A stretch of DNA of 64,000 nt from Hyphomicrobium sp. (GTDB lineage Bacteria > Pseudomonadota > Alphaproteobacteria > Rhizobiales > Hyphomicrobiaceae), in contig JABFRT010000046.1 of NCBI GenBank assembly GCA_013141015.1, positions 62,001 through 126,000 on the forward strand, read 5' to 3'. Below the pieces are notes generated by a model. It was not told where the DNA came from. It saw only the letters and a list, made by a program, of their open reading frames with translations, and did no database searches. The translations under genes were made by a program, and so were the position numbers. Shown piece after piece: positions 53,262-62,198 of this stretch; the first letter of the stretch is position 1, and the number at the start of each line of letters is the position of its first letter.

Positions 53262-55042
53262 TTAGAAAAGTTTACTCAAGCCTACCCAAGTTCAAGACAG
53301 TTGCCTTGTCAAACGGTGCCAATGTTGTTCTCGCAGACAAGACTAAAGATTCTCAAGAAACAGACAGCACTAATGGGTTAGGCAAGTCCACGCTCCTTAG
53401 AGTTATTCATTTCTGCTTGGGCTCAGATCTGTCTCGGGACAGAGTGCTCAATCACCCTGATCTGAAAGATGTGACGTTTGGCATTGAACTAGAAATTGGG
53501 AATAGTGTTGCAAGAGTCGAGCGAAACACCGGCAATCCTGAAAGCATCATAGTAGATCAGGTTTTGCTCGACGGCTCGAATGCTGAAAGCGAGTCTCTAG
53601 CAAACGGTAAGTCAAAACTGACTTTAGCCGCCTGGAAGGCGTTTCTGACCCAGAAGTTTTACGACGAGGCAGCAACTTCCCTGGACGGGCCATCTTTCCG
53701 AGACCTGGCGGCTTACTTGGTACGAGTTGGCAAGGACGCGTACAGCGAGCCCCAGCAGTCCTTTAAAGGCCAGCCGGGAGCCTCCAAGAAACTTTGCGCT
53801 AGCTTCTTAGTCGGCTTGAATTGGAAGAGACAACATTCGCTACAGCAAAGCTTTAATATTCGTGACCAGTTACGCCAAGCAAGCGGCGCACTAAAGAAAC
53901 TCGACAACGCTGAAGGTAGTCAGTCGGTCGGGGAACTGGAAGCTGAGAGGGTAACTGTTGAGCTGGAAATCCGAAAAAAGAAAGAAGAGGTTGAGTCCTT
54001 CAACGTTCGTGAAGATTACCGTGATTTGGAGCTAAAGCTGGGTGCGCTGGATCGCGAGATACATGGTCTTTTGAATGATAACCACACTGATGAAAGGCTG
54101 AAAGACTTCTATAAGCAAAGTTCTAAAGAGTTGCCTGAAGCGAAAGATGGTCGACCCATTGAGATTCTCAGGGAGGCGGGAGCGGTATTCAGCGTTGATG
54201 GGTTGAAGAGCCTAGAGGACGTGGTTTCGTTCCACCGTGATATCTATAAAAACCGCCGTGAATTTTTGATAACAGAGCTATCAAGACTCGAAGAAGAAAT
54301 CTCCACGCGGGGCACCAAGATCGGCCGCTTTTCCGATGAAAAATCTGAGGTTCTACAAGTTCTTAAGAGTAGCGGTGCAATAGACAGTCTCATTGCGCTT
54401 CAACGAACTTACACCGACCTGGTGGCCAAACGAGAAGGTTTGGTTACTCTGATAGAGGAACGACGAAAAAGAGAACGGCAGGACGACGAGCTAACTGAGC
54501 GCATCGACCGAGACCGCACAGTGCTTCGCGCCGATCTTGAGGAGCGGCAGGCTTCGCTCGACGAAGCACGGGCGCTCTTTGCAGAATATATGAAGATACT
54601 TTACGGCAAGCCGGGTCGCTTTAGCGTAGACGTCGGAACTGAGGGATATCAGCTGTCGTTTGTATATGACCGTCAAGGTAGCGACGGCGTTGAGCAGATG
54701 GTCGTTTTTTGTTTCGATCTTATGATCGCAACAATGTGGGCAAAGAAAAAGCGAGGCTTCCTCTTCCTGGCTCACGACAGCACTTTATTTGCAGACGTAG
54801 ACCCTCGGCAGGTTTCGACGGCGTTAAAGCTGGCCTCCGAGGAAGCGGAGAAGTATGGCTTCAGTTATTTGTGTTGCCTAAATTCTGGCTCGTTGCCGAG
54901 AGCTCAGCTTGAGGAGTTCAATCTTCAAGCCAAAATTCGTGTTCGTTTGACAGACAAGACCACAGAGGGCCGGTTGCTCGGAATACTCCTGCCCCCCGTT
55001 GAAAAACAGAAAAAGAAAACTCGTAGTAAAAAACAGCGGTAA
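53258..55042 (+). CDS. DUF2326 SMC/Rad50-like ABC ATPase
   Basis: 594 residues. The N-terminal half-ATPase has Walker A TNGLGKSTLLRVIHFCLG at about residue 40. A long coiled coil follows (residues ~200-450, with DLELKLGALDREIHGLL, LSRLEEEISTRG, EERRKRERQDDELTERIDRD), and the C-terminal half-site ends with KRGFLFLAHDSTLFADVDPRQV, the DUF2326 D-loop signature. These ATPases drive ABC-three-component conflict systems. AT-richer codon use than the neighbouring zinc genes points to separate ancestry. The basic tail (KQKKKTRSKKQR) may bind nucleic acid. Confidence 0.85.
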   Translation: MIRKVYSSLPKFKTVALSNGANVVLADKTKDSQETDSTNGLGKSTLLRVIHFCLGSDLSRDRVLNHPDLKDVTFGIELEIGNSVARVERNTGNPESIIVDQVLLDGSNAESESLANGKSKLTLAAWKAFLTQKFYDEAATSLDGPSFRDLAAYLVRVGKDAYSEPQQSFKGQPGASKKLCASFLVGLNWKRQHSLQQSFNIRDQLRQASGALKKLDNAEGSQSVGELEAERVTVELEIRKKKEEVESFNVREDYRDLELKLGALDREIHGLLNDNHTDERLKDFYKQSSKELPEAKDGRPIEILREAGAVFSVDGLKSLEDVVSFHRDIYKNRREFLITELSRLEEEISTRGTKIGRFSDEKSEVLQVLKSSGAIDSLIALQRTYTDLVAKREGLVTLIEERRKRERQDDELTERIDRDRTVLRADLEERQASLDEARALFAEYMKILYGKPGRFSVDVGTEGYQLSFVYDRQGSDGVEQMVVFCFDLMIATMWAKKKRGFLFLAHDSTLFADVDPRQVSTALKLASEEAEKYGFSYLCCLNSGSLPRAQLEEFNLQAKIRVRLTDKTTEGRLLGILLPPVEKQKKKTRSKKQR

Positions 55043-55329
55043 GTGGCTGCTGGTGCACCTCAACCAAAAGCGGACAGAGACGTTTAACCGGTGATGTTCC
55101 TTGGGCATGTCCGCTTCTGTATACGAGCGATCAAGCTAGCTCACCGCCCATTGGCGCATACGCAATGGTCCGGAAGGAGCCATCTGCAGGATGACGGTAC
55201 GGGCCAAAATCGGAACATCTGAAATTCGACAGTCAAGACACTGACCATGTCGACTATCTGACGTAAAGAGGAAGTGGTGAGATGTCCGTGACCTGTAATT
55301 CGTTCCTTTCGTCGCGGCATCTCGCATCG

Positions 55330-55740
55330 TCACCGTTGATCCGCTTTGCAGCAAGTGGGGCATTCGCCGTGCAGTTCTATTGTCGAAGCGTTCAACTTGA
55401 ACCCTTTGCTCCGCGACCAGTTTCCGAGCGCTTTAGCAAGTGTTGGCAGCATAAACTCAGCGACAGACCCACAGCTGTCGCAAATCGCAAAAGCCATATC
55501 ATTATGATGTGCCGAATGGCTGCAGGCGACAAACGCATTTAGAGACTCGAGCTTGTGAGCAAGCCCCATCTCTATCAGTCGCTCAAGTGCGCGGTATGCC
55601 GTTGGTGGTGCCATCGCGGCATCAGCGCGTGACATAGAGATTATCTCATAGGCACTTATCGGCCGCTTCGCCTTACGCAGGGTTTCCAGAACGATATCTG
55701 CATATTCGGCGCTGGCCCGCCGCCGCATGCCCTTACGCAT
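55330..55740 (-). CDS. zur: Zur, Fur-family zinc uptake regulator
   Basis: 136 residues. Winged helix SAYEIISMSRADAAMAPPTAYRALERLIEMGLAHKLESLNAFVAC followed by the dimer domain with HSAHHNDMAFAICDSCGSVAEF (the CxxC of the structural zinc site) and ending HGECPTCC, the pattern of Zur rather than Fur. GAGGGAG lies before the ATG. With zinc it represses uptake genes. It is divergent from the zinc-linked GTPase across 87 bases holding a Zur-like palindrome, so it probably represses that promoter and perhaps itself. Confidence 0.88.
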   Translation of the reverse strand: MRKGMRRRASAEYADIVLETLRKAKRPISAYEIISMSRADAAMAPPTAYRALERLIEMGLAHKLESLNAFVACSHSAHHNDMAFAICDSCGSVAEFMLPTLAKALGNWSRSKGFKLNASTIELHGECPTCCKADQR

Positions 55741-55775
55741 GTTCGTCGCTCCCTCATGAACAAACTTGCTTGACG

Positions 55776-55794
55776 AATGTTATATTATACGTTT
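55776..55794. promoter_or_regulatory. putative Zur box between zur and the GTPase gene
   Basis: AATGTTATATTATACGTTT has the dyad GTTATA-T-TATACG, close to the known GTTATAnTATAAC-type Zur operator. It lies 34 bases upstream of the GTPase start and 36 upstream of zur. Confidence 0.65.
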
Positions 55795-55827
55795 CATTCC
55801 TGTCAACTGATCATGAGAGGGCAGACA

Positions 55828-57087
55828 ATGGATACTGAAATTTCCGCGCATCTTGGAAGCCAGCCCATAGCAGCGGATACGCGGCTCCCAGTGACCGTCC
55901 TTTCCGGCTTTTTTGGTGCGGGCAAGACAACGCTCCTCAATCATGTTTTGAACAATCGTGATGGCCTCAAGGTCGCTGTTATCGTCAACGACATGAGCGA
56001 AGTGAATATCGATGCTGACCTGGTTGCCAAAGGTGGCGCGAACCTGTCGCGGACCGATGAAGCCCTCGTCGAAATGTCGAACGGCTGCATTTGCTGCACA
56101 CTGCGCGAGGACCTCTTGCAGGAGGTTCGCCGTCTCGCCGCAGAGCGAAGATTTGACTATCTCTTGATTGAATCGACCGGCATTGCCGAGCCCCTGCCGG
56201 TCGCGACAACGTTTGAGTTCCGCGATGAAGATGGCCAGAGCCTGTCGGACATTGCGCGCCTTGATACGATGGTGACCGTCGTCGACACTGCGCATTTGCT
56301 CAAAGACTATGCCTCGCAGGACTTTCTCAAAGACCGCGGCGAAGTTGCTGGAGATGAAGACGTGCGTCCGTTGGTTCAACTGCTCGTCGAGCAGATTGAG
56401 TTTGCCGATGTCATCGTCTTGAACAAGATCGACGTCGCGACGGCAGAGCAGATTGCTGCCGCTCGAACGATCATCAGAGCGTTGAACGCCGATGCCCGGA
56501 TCATTGAAACGAGCCACGCCCGTGTTGAGGCGCGCGAAATTCTCGATACCGGACTTTTCAATTTTGAAACGGCCCGGCAGCGTCCAACGTGGCTGAAGGA
56601 ACTGAACGGCTTCAAGGACCACATTCCTGAAACCGAGGAATACGGCATTTCAAGTTTTGTCTATCGCGCACGCGGTCCGTTCGAGCCTGCGAAACTCCAT
56701 GCGTTTTTCAACACGTCATGGCCCGGCGTCATTCGCGCCAAGGGTTTCTTCTGGCTCGCAACCCGCCCGCAGTGGGTGGGAGAGTTGGCGCAGGCGGGTG
56801 CGCTCGTGCGGCATGAAGCCATCGGCTACTGGTGGGCGGCAGTGCCGAAAAAGAAATGGCCGACCGATGAGGAGCTGGTCGCGCGCATCAATCAGGGCTG
56901 GCATAGCATCTGGGGTGATCGCCGTCAGGAAATCGTATTCATCGGCGCGCGCGAAATGGATCAGGCGGCTTTGATCGCGGAACTGGATGGGTGTCTGCTT
57001 CGATTGCCGGCGGAAGGGGCTGTCGATACCAAGGCTTGGGCAAAGCTGCCCGATCCCTTCCCGGAATGGCGCCGGGAGGCGGCATAG
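55828..57087 (+). CDS. zigA: CobW/COG0523 GTPase, ZigA-type zinc metallochaperone
   Basis: 419 residues from ATG 55828 (GAGAGGGC upstream). G1 [11 protein letters not shown], the CxCC zinc motif [12 protein letters not shown]3 region ESTGIAEP and G4 VLNKIDV are all present; the C-terminal CobW_C domain follows ([23 protein letters not shown] ... [17 protein letters not shown]). ZigA-type members allocate zinc to enzymes when it is scarce and are Zur-regulated, which agrees with the operator and the divergent zur gene. The gene heads a run with DUF1826 (four bases apart). Confidence 0.88.
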   Translation: MDTEISAHLGSQPIAADTRLPVTVLSGFFGAGKTTLLNHVLNNRDGLKVAVIVNDMSEVNIDADLVAKGGANLSRTDEALVEMSNGCICCTLREDLLQEVRRLAAERRFDYLLIESTGIAEPLPVATTFEFRDEDGQSLSDIARLDTMVTVVDTAHLLKDYASQDFLKDRGEVAGDEDVRPLVQLLVEQIEFADVIVLNKIDVATAEQIAAARTIIRALNADARIIETSHARVEAREILDTGLFNFETARQRPTWLKELNGFKDHIPETEEYGISSFVYRARGPFEPAKLHAFFNTSWPGVIRAKGFFWLATRPQWVGELAQAGALVRHEAIGYWWAAVPKKKWPTDEELVARINQGWHSIWGDRRQEIVFIGAREMDQAALIAELDGCLLRLPAEGAVDTKAWAKLPDPFPEWRREAA

Positions 57088-57090
57088 AAG

Positions 57091-57742
57091 ATGAGTTCAC
57101 TATACAAACGCCAAATCTCGGCTGCCTCCGAAATGCGGCTGGCAAAGCGAGTGGTCCATGGCACGTCGCCATCGGTGTTGCGATCCTGGAACCAACCAGG
57201 TGTCGCGTTTGCCGAGTGGACGCGTTCATGGGAGCCGTCGCTCATTGGACGGCTCGATGGGCTTGCCTTAGATGATCTTCCCCGAGCGCGGTTTATCGCG
57301 CGTCTGGATCGTATCGGCGATGACGTGGCTTCTGTGATTTCGCAAGCAGGCAATTGTGATGCGACTGTCGTTGCGGCCCTCGGCTCAGACATCGAAAGCC
57401 TTGCAACCCGCTTTGCTCAGGCAACGGCTGCGCGGCGCATCGAGGTGCGTCTTGAGGCAATCTGCGACGACGCTTGCCGACTGTTTCATATTGATCGCAT
57501 GAAAGCGCGTCTGGTCACGACGTATATTGGTCCTGGAACAGAGTGGGTGCATACCGCCCCACGAAGCCGATGCGCTCGGCAATGCGGAGGGTTTTGCCGG
57601 GCCGGTTCAACAGCTGCCGCGCTTTTCGGTCGCGTTGTTTCCGGGCTCCCTGTCCCCTGCCGGAGGCCTCGTTCATCGCTCACCGCGCCTCGCTGGAGCC
57701 GGGAAGTTTCGCCTGTTTCTCTGCCTCAATGAGGCACGCTGA
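57091..57742 (+). pseudogene. DUF1826 protein interrupted by a frameshift
   Basis: The first part (57091 to about 57547) reads SSLYKRQISAASEMRLAKRVVHG ... LVTTYIGPGTEWV, matching the N-terminal and middle DUF1826 sequence (FHxDR.K.RLV.TY.GPGTEWV). The conserved end (VQQLPRFSVALFPGS .. GGLVHRSPRLAGAGKFRLFLCLNEA) is in a different frame from about 57545 to 57742. Removing one base in GTGCATACC would rejoin them. DUF1826 is a usual partner of zinc-responsive CobW GTPases. Either a broken gene or a sequencing error. Confidence 0.8.
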
Positions 57743-57788
57743 GTGTCGTTTCGGAGCCACGCGAGCGCGGCATATCCGCCAAAATCGG

Positions 57789-57807
57789 ATGTTATAACTT
57801 TATTGGT
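57789..57807. promoter_or_regulatory. possible second Zur box upstream of the DUF2946-TonB operon
   Basis: ATGTTATAACTTTATTGGT has a perfect left half (ATGTTATA) but only a partial right half of the Zur palindrome. It lies about 40 bases upstream of the DUF2946 start. Weaker than the site at 55776. Confidence 0.4.
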
Positions 57808-57845
57808 AGTGCGATCCGCCGTATCTCTGGCGTGTTGGAGCAGAC

Positions 57846-58205
57846 ATGCTGGCGTATGACAAAAGAGCTCTGTGGCGGTGGCTCGCATTTGCTGCACTGA
57901 TTGTGCAGCTGGTGGTGTCGTCGGGCCATGTCCATCTAGGTCACGACGGCGGCACGGCGGTTGCTGCCTCTGCCTGCAATCTGGCGAACCCTGACCACTG
58001 TCCTCCGCTCGACCACGAAGACGATGAAAGTGATTGCGAGATCTGCAAAACCTTGCGGGTCTCACACACCGTTGTGTTGCCAGCAATGTTCGCGCTTCCG
58101 CAAAGCAGTGAATTTGATGCTTTGCGCGACCCGCGGCAATCCGCCGAGGTCGTCGCTACACTTGGCGCACATGCCTTTCAAGCGCGCGGTCCCCCGGCGT
58201 CTTGA
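57846..58205 (+). CDS. DUF2946-family protein of the zinc module
   Basis: 119 residues. An N-terminal helix (WRWLAFAALIVQLVVSSGHVHLGH) with two His, then ASACNLANPDHCPPLDHEDDESDCEICKTLR: four Cys plus several His and Asp, a likely metal site. The tail ends AFQARGPPAS, the RGPP end seen in the other DUF2946 proteins of the window. It leads the TonB-ZrgA operon, in the same order as the copper module at 41.7 kb. Confidence 0.75.
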   Translation: MLAYDKRALWRWLAFAALIVQLVVSSGHVHLGHDGGTAVAASACNLANPDHCPPLDHEDDESDCEICKTLRVSHTVVLPAMFALPQSSEFDALRDPRQSAEVVATLGAHAFQARGPPAS

Positions 58206-58333
58206 AGCCGCGCACATCTGCTTGATCATGTGATTGCTGCCCGATGTTCGAGCTCACGACTTAGCGTGAGGGCCGCAGCAATTCTATCGAGCCCTGTTCA
58301 CAACTTCGTATTCGGTTCACTCGGGGGACACTC

Positions 58334-60826
58334 ATGTCTACACGGAAAATTTCAGCTGCGACAATCATCGCAATGTCTCTCAGTGCTGGGCTAGCGCCAA
58401 GTGTGCATAGCCAATCTGCACAGCAGACAGAAGGCCCGGCCGTTTCAGTGCCCGCAGCAGCGGCGGCGCAACCGGTCGCTCCAGCAACGGCTCCGTCGCC
58501 CGCACCTGCACCCGCAGCTACACCCACACCGCCCGCAGCAACCACAACACAAGCTCCGGCAGCCTCAACGCCGCAATTGCCTGCGTCAACCGCAGCACCG
58601 GCGCCCACACCCGACGCGCTGCCCGAGGTCAAGATCATTCAAGAGAAGCCCAAGCCTGAGCCTGTGCAGGAAGCCGCGCCCAAGCCTAAGCCCAGGCCTG
58701 TCGCCGAGGATATCGAGCCTGCACCCGCCCCAGCGGCCAAGCCTAAAAAGGCAAAGCCGCTTGTCAGCGAAGCAGTGAAACCAAAGCCAAAGGCCAAACC
58801 GCAACCGAAGCCAGCGCCGACCGAAGCGTTCCCAAAACCGCAAGCGCCGTCGGAAGCTGACAGTGTTGCTGCTGGCGACGCGGAATCTGTCGCGCCACTG
58901 CCTGGAACGCTTATTGTGTCGGATGATGCCTTTACGCCGGTCACGACGGTGACGGCGCGCGACATCGATGCCAAGCAGGGCCAGACCATTACGGACACGT
59001 TGGCGACAAAGCCGGGCGTCAACGCCTCGACCTTTGCACCAGGTGCTAGCCGGCCGATTCTGCGCGGCCTGGACAACAATCGCGTGCGCGTGCAGGAAAA
59101 CGGCATCGGCACGCACGACGCCTCCACGCTTTCGGAAGACCACGCGATACCCGTTGACCCTTATGCGGCCGAGCGCGTTGAAGTTATTCGAGGCCCCGAA
59201 ACCCTGCGCTATGGCGGGCAGGCGTCAGGTGGTGTCGTGTCAGTCGAAAACGAACGAATTCCTACCTATATGCCGCGCAACGGCTTGAGCGGCGAAATCA
59301 AAGGCGGATTGTCGTCCGTTGATGACGGCCGCGATGGCGCCTTCAAAGCCACAGCCGGTGTCAACGGTATCGTTGTCCACGCCGATGGCTTCAAGCGGCA
59401 GGCCGAGGACTACCGCACACCGCGCGGCATCGAAGCCAATTCCTATGCCGACAGTGAAGGCGGCTCGGTTGGCGCGTCACTGGTAGGATCGGATGGCTTC
59501 ATCGGCATCGCCTTGGCCCGCGTGACCAGCAACTATGGCATTCCGGCTGAGGAAGCCCACATCGAACTTGAACAGGATAAAATCCTGTCGAAGGGCGAAT
59601 GGCGCGTGCGCACGGGCGGCATCGATACCGTCCGCTTCTGGTTCGGCGCATCCGACTATGCCCACAATGAAGTGTCCCCCGAGGGGGAAATCGGATCACG
59701 CTTTACCAACCGCGAACAGGAATTCCGCGGCGAGATAAAACAACAGACAATCGCAACGTCGCTTGGCGAACTGAACGGGTCGCTTGGCTTGCAATGGGGC
59801 CACCGCAATCTGCGCGGCCAAAGCTTTGAGGGATCGTCCCTCCTTGAACCGGCCGAGACGGATCGCCTTGCGGGCTTTTTGTTCCAGGACCTCAGCCTGA
59901 CGCGGCAATTGAGACTTCTGGCGGCGGGCCGCATTGAGCATGTCAGGCACGACGGGACAGGGCTCCTTGATTTCAGCGATCCGTTGAACCTCGTCGCATT
60001 CACAGGAGAGAAGTCCTTTACGCCGGGCAGCGTCAGCGCCGGACTGGCCTATGAATTCCCGCTTGGCATCGTAGCTCGACTGACGGGCCAATATGTCGAA
60101 CGCGCGCCGGAGGCGGAGGAGCTGTTTTCTCAGGGACTGCATGAAGCAACCGGCACCTTCGAAATCGGCAATCCAAATCTCGAAAAGGAAAAGGCCAAGA
60201 CAATTGAGGTCGGGTTAAAGAAAGCTCACGGAAGCTTCCGTTTTGACGGTTCGCTGTTCTACACCCGCTATGATGGCTTCATTTCCAAGAACCTGACAGG
60301 CATTGGCTGCGGCGATACGATTGACACCTGCGGCGTCGAAGACGAACTCGACCAGCTGCAATTTACACAACGCGATGCCCGCTTCTTTGGCGCAGAGCTT
60401 GGAGTGCAATACGACGTCGCACCGATTTGGAATGGCGTTTGGGGTCTCGATGTTCAGTATGATTTCGTCAATGCGAAGTTCAGCGATGGAGAGTATGTGC
60501 CACGCATTCCGCCGCATCGGCTTGGCGGCGGGGTCTACTATCGCGATGCCCAGTGGCTTGCGCGCGCTGGCGTGCTGCACGCATTCGAGCAGGATCGCAT
60601 TGCCACAATCGAGACGCCAACCGATGGCTATACGCTTGTGTCAGCGGAGCTCAGCTACACCACCAGGCTCGACACATCTGGCCCAGTGCAGCCGGAGTTC
60701 ACAATTGGCATCAAGGGCGAGAACCTCGCGGACGAAGAGGTCCGCAACCATTCCTCGTTCAAGAAGGACGAAGTCTTGCAGCCGGGCGCCAATGTCCGGA
60801 TCTTCGGAACGCTAAAGTTGAATTGA
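58334..60826 (+). CDS. ZnuD-like TonB-dependent zinc receptor with Pro/Lys-rich N-terminal extension
   Basis: 830 residues. A signal peptide (ISAATIIAMSLSAGLAPSVHS) is followed by ~150 residues of Pro/Ala/Lys-rich sequence, including LPEVKIIQEKPKPEPVQE and KPKPKAKPQPKPAP. The plug (VTTVTARDIDAKQGQTITDTLATKPGVNASTFAPGASRPILRGLDNNRVRV ... ERVEVIRGPETLRYGGQASGGVV) matches the ZnuD class. The barrel follows and ends VRIFGTLKLN. It would bring zinc through the outer membrane with TonB energy. Supporting context: Zur, ZigA and ZrgA neighbours. The extension is shared in motif order with the receptor at 39.1-41.6 kb. Confidence 0.87.
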   Translation: MSTRKISAATIIAMSLSAGLAPSVHSQSAQQTEGPAVSVPAAAAAQPVAPATAPSPAPAPAATPTPPAATTTQAPAASTPQLPASTAAPAPTPDALPEVKIIQEKPKPEPVQEAAPKPKPRPVAEDIEPAPAPAAKPKKAKPLVSEAVKPKPKAKPQPKPAPTEAFPKPQAPSEADSVAAGDAESVAPLPGTLIVSDDAFTPVTTVTARDIDAKQGQTITDTLATKPGVNASTFAPGASRPILRGLDNNRVRVQENGIGTHDASTLSEDHAIPVDPYAAERVEVIRGPETLRYGGQASGGVVSVENERIPTYMPRNGLSGEIKGGLSSVDDGRDGAFKATAGVNGIVVHADGFKRQAEDYRTPRGIEANSYADSEGGSVGASLVGSDGFIGIALARVTSNYGIPAEEAHIELEQDKILSKGEWRVRTGGIDTVRFWFGASDYAHNEVSPEGEIGSRFTNREQEFRGEIKQQTIATSLGELNGSLGLQWGHRNLRGQSFEGSSLLEPAETDRLAGFLFQDLSLTRQLRLLAAGRIEHVRHDGTGLLDFSDPLNLVAFTGEKSFTPGSVSAGLAYEFPLGIVARLTGQYVERAPEAEELFSQGLHEATGTFEIGNPNLEKEKAKTIEVGLKKAHGSFRFDGSLFYTRYDGFISKNLTGIGCGDTIDTCGVEDELDQLQFTQRDARFFGAELGVQYDVAPIWNGVWGLDVQYDFVNAKFSDGEYVPRIPPHRLGGGVYYRDAQWLARAGVLHAFEQDRIATIETPTDGYTLVSAELSYTTRLDTSGPVQPEFTIGIKGENLADEEVRNHSSFKKDEVLQPGANVRIFGTLKLN

Positions 60827-60874
60827 TGGATAATGTCCGCCCGATATGTTGGGGCGAAGAATGGAGTGAACCAA

Positions 60875-61450
60875 ATGTTCAAATTAAATTCAGTCTTGAT
60901 GCTTGGCATGCTCGCGGCCATGAACCCGGTGCAAGCCGAGGAGCACCGTGAGCTTGGCGCGCATGAACATGGCCACGGCACGCTCAATATCGCCATCGAG
61001 GGAAATGCAATCAACATGGAGCTTGATATTCCCGGCGCCGATATCGTTGGTTTTGAACACGATGCTGAGACTGCAGAGCAAAAAGCGATGCTGGACAGGG
61101 CAAAGGCCGCTTTAGCGCGCCCCCTTGAGCTTTTTGTTTTGCCGACCACAGCGGCTTGCTCCGTTTCAGAGGTTAAGGTTGACGTTCGAGGGGAACATGA
61201 CGAACATGACGCCGCCGCAAAACAGTCAGGCAAGACTGAAAATCACGCCGCAGAAGCGCACCACAACGAATTCCATGCAACCTACGCTCTCGCATGCAAG
61301 GCGCCAGCCGAAGTCACATCGATTGGGTTCGACTTCTTCAAGCAGTTCAAGAATGCTCAGGAGTTGGACGTGAACGTCGTGACCGGCAAGGCGCAATCGA
61401 AGTTTGAAGTGACGCGTGACAAACCGGTCATCAGCCTCAAAGGACTGTAG
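60875..61450 (+). CDS. zrgA: ZrgA-type (DUF2796) periplasmic zinc-binding protein
   Basis: 191 residues from ATG 60875 (GGAG upstream). A signal peptide (LNSVLMLGMLAAMNPVQAEE) precedes HRELGAHEHGHGTLNIAIEGNAINMELDIPGADIVGFEH, the DUF2796 hallmark; a second His/Asp-rich loop (GEHDEHDAAAKQSG .. NHAAEAHHNEFHATYALAC) follows. In Vibrio, ZrgA works with an ABC pair in a Zur-controlled zinc importer, and the ABC genes follow directly here. Confidence 0.85.
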   Translation: MFKLNSVLMLGMLAAMNPVQAEEHRELGAHEHGHGTLNIAIEGNAINMELDIPGADIVGFEHDAETAEQKAMLDRAKAALARPLELFVLPTTAACSVSEVKVDVRGEHDEHDAAAKQSGKTENHAAEAHHNEFHATYALACKAPAEVTSIGFDFFKQFKNAQELDVNVVTGKAQSKFEVTRDKPVISLKGL

Positions 61451-61457
61451 CAAGTTG

Positions 61458-62198
61458 ATGCTGCCCGAAAAGGCGTCTGAAATCAGGGCCACGACTGACA
61501 TCGTTGAGATGTCGGGCGTGCATTTTTCCTGGCCCGGCAGCAATGCCTTCTCACTGTCTGTCGGATCTTTTGCGCTGAAGCAATACTCCAAGGTGCTCCT
61601 GATCGGACCGTCAGGCAGCGGCAAGTCGACGTTCCTCAGTTTGCTTTGCGGCGTGATTGCCCCACAGCGCGGCAAAATCGAAGTGCTCGACACAAGGCTC
61701 GACGCTATGTCCAGTTCGCTGAGGGACCGCTTCAGGGTCGATCACTTCGGCATCATCTTTCAGATGTTCAATCTTCTTCCTTATGGCTCGGTGATCGACA
61801 ACACACTCCTGCCTTTACAATTTTCCGAGGCACGCAGGAAGCGGGCGTCGCTGGAAAGAACCATAGAGGCCGAAGCGGAGCGCTTACTCAGCAGTCTTGG
61901 TCTCGACGGCCCCGACGTGGCGGGCCAAGCGGCGTCAAAATTAAGTGTCGGTCAGCAGCAACGGGTCGCGGCAGCCCGGGCCTTGATCGGGCGTCCGGAA
62001 CTCATCATCGCCGATGAACCGACGTCGTCGCTCGATCGCGGCCGCCAACAGGCCTTCCTCGATTTGCTCTTTTCTGAAGTGTCTGCTGCTGGGTCCACAT
62101 TGGTCATGGTCAGCCACGACGAAAGCCTGGTCAGCCGATTTGACGTGACGCTGCGCCTCGATGATATTGCCGTCTCCAGCCGGAGTGCGGCTGCATGA
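61458..62198 (+). CDS. ABC transporter ATP-binding protein (LolD/MacB-type, zinc module)
   Basis: About 246 residues from ATG 61458. Walker A IGPSGSGKSTFLSLL, Q-loop IIFQMFNLLPY, signature KLSVGQQQRVAAARAL, Walker B LIIADEPTSSLD and H-loop VMVSHDESL are complete. It is of the MacB/LolD class, which energises a single FtsX-like permease rather than a channel. It overlaps the permease start by four bases. In the Zrg system the matching ATPase helps zinc uptake by an unclear mechanism. Confidence 0.9.
   Translation: MLPEKASEIRATTDIVEMSGVHFSWPGSNAFSLSVGSFALKQYSKVLLIGPSGSGKSTFLSLLCGVIAPQRGKIEVLDTRLDAMSSSLRDRFRVDHFGIIFQMFNLLPYGSVIDNTLLPLQFSEARRKRASLERTIEAEAERLLSSLGLDGPDVAGQAASKLSVGQQQRVAAARALIGRPELIIADEPTSSLDRGRQQAFLDLLFSEVSAAGSTLVMVSHDESLVSRFDVTLRLDDIAVSSRSAAA

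Noticed and set aside
55780-56622. 280-residue minus-strand frame
   Set aside because: Antisense to the CobW GTPase, which has all its G motifs; no independent evidence.
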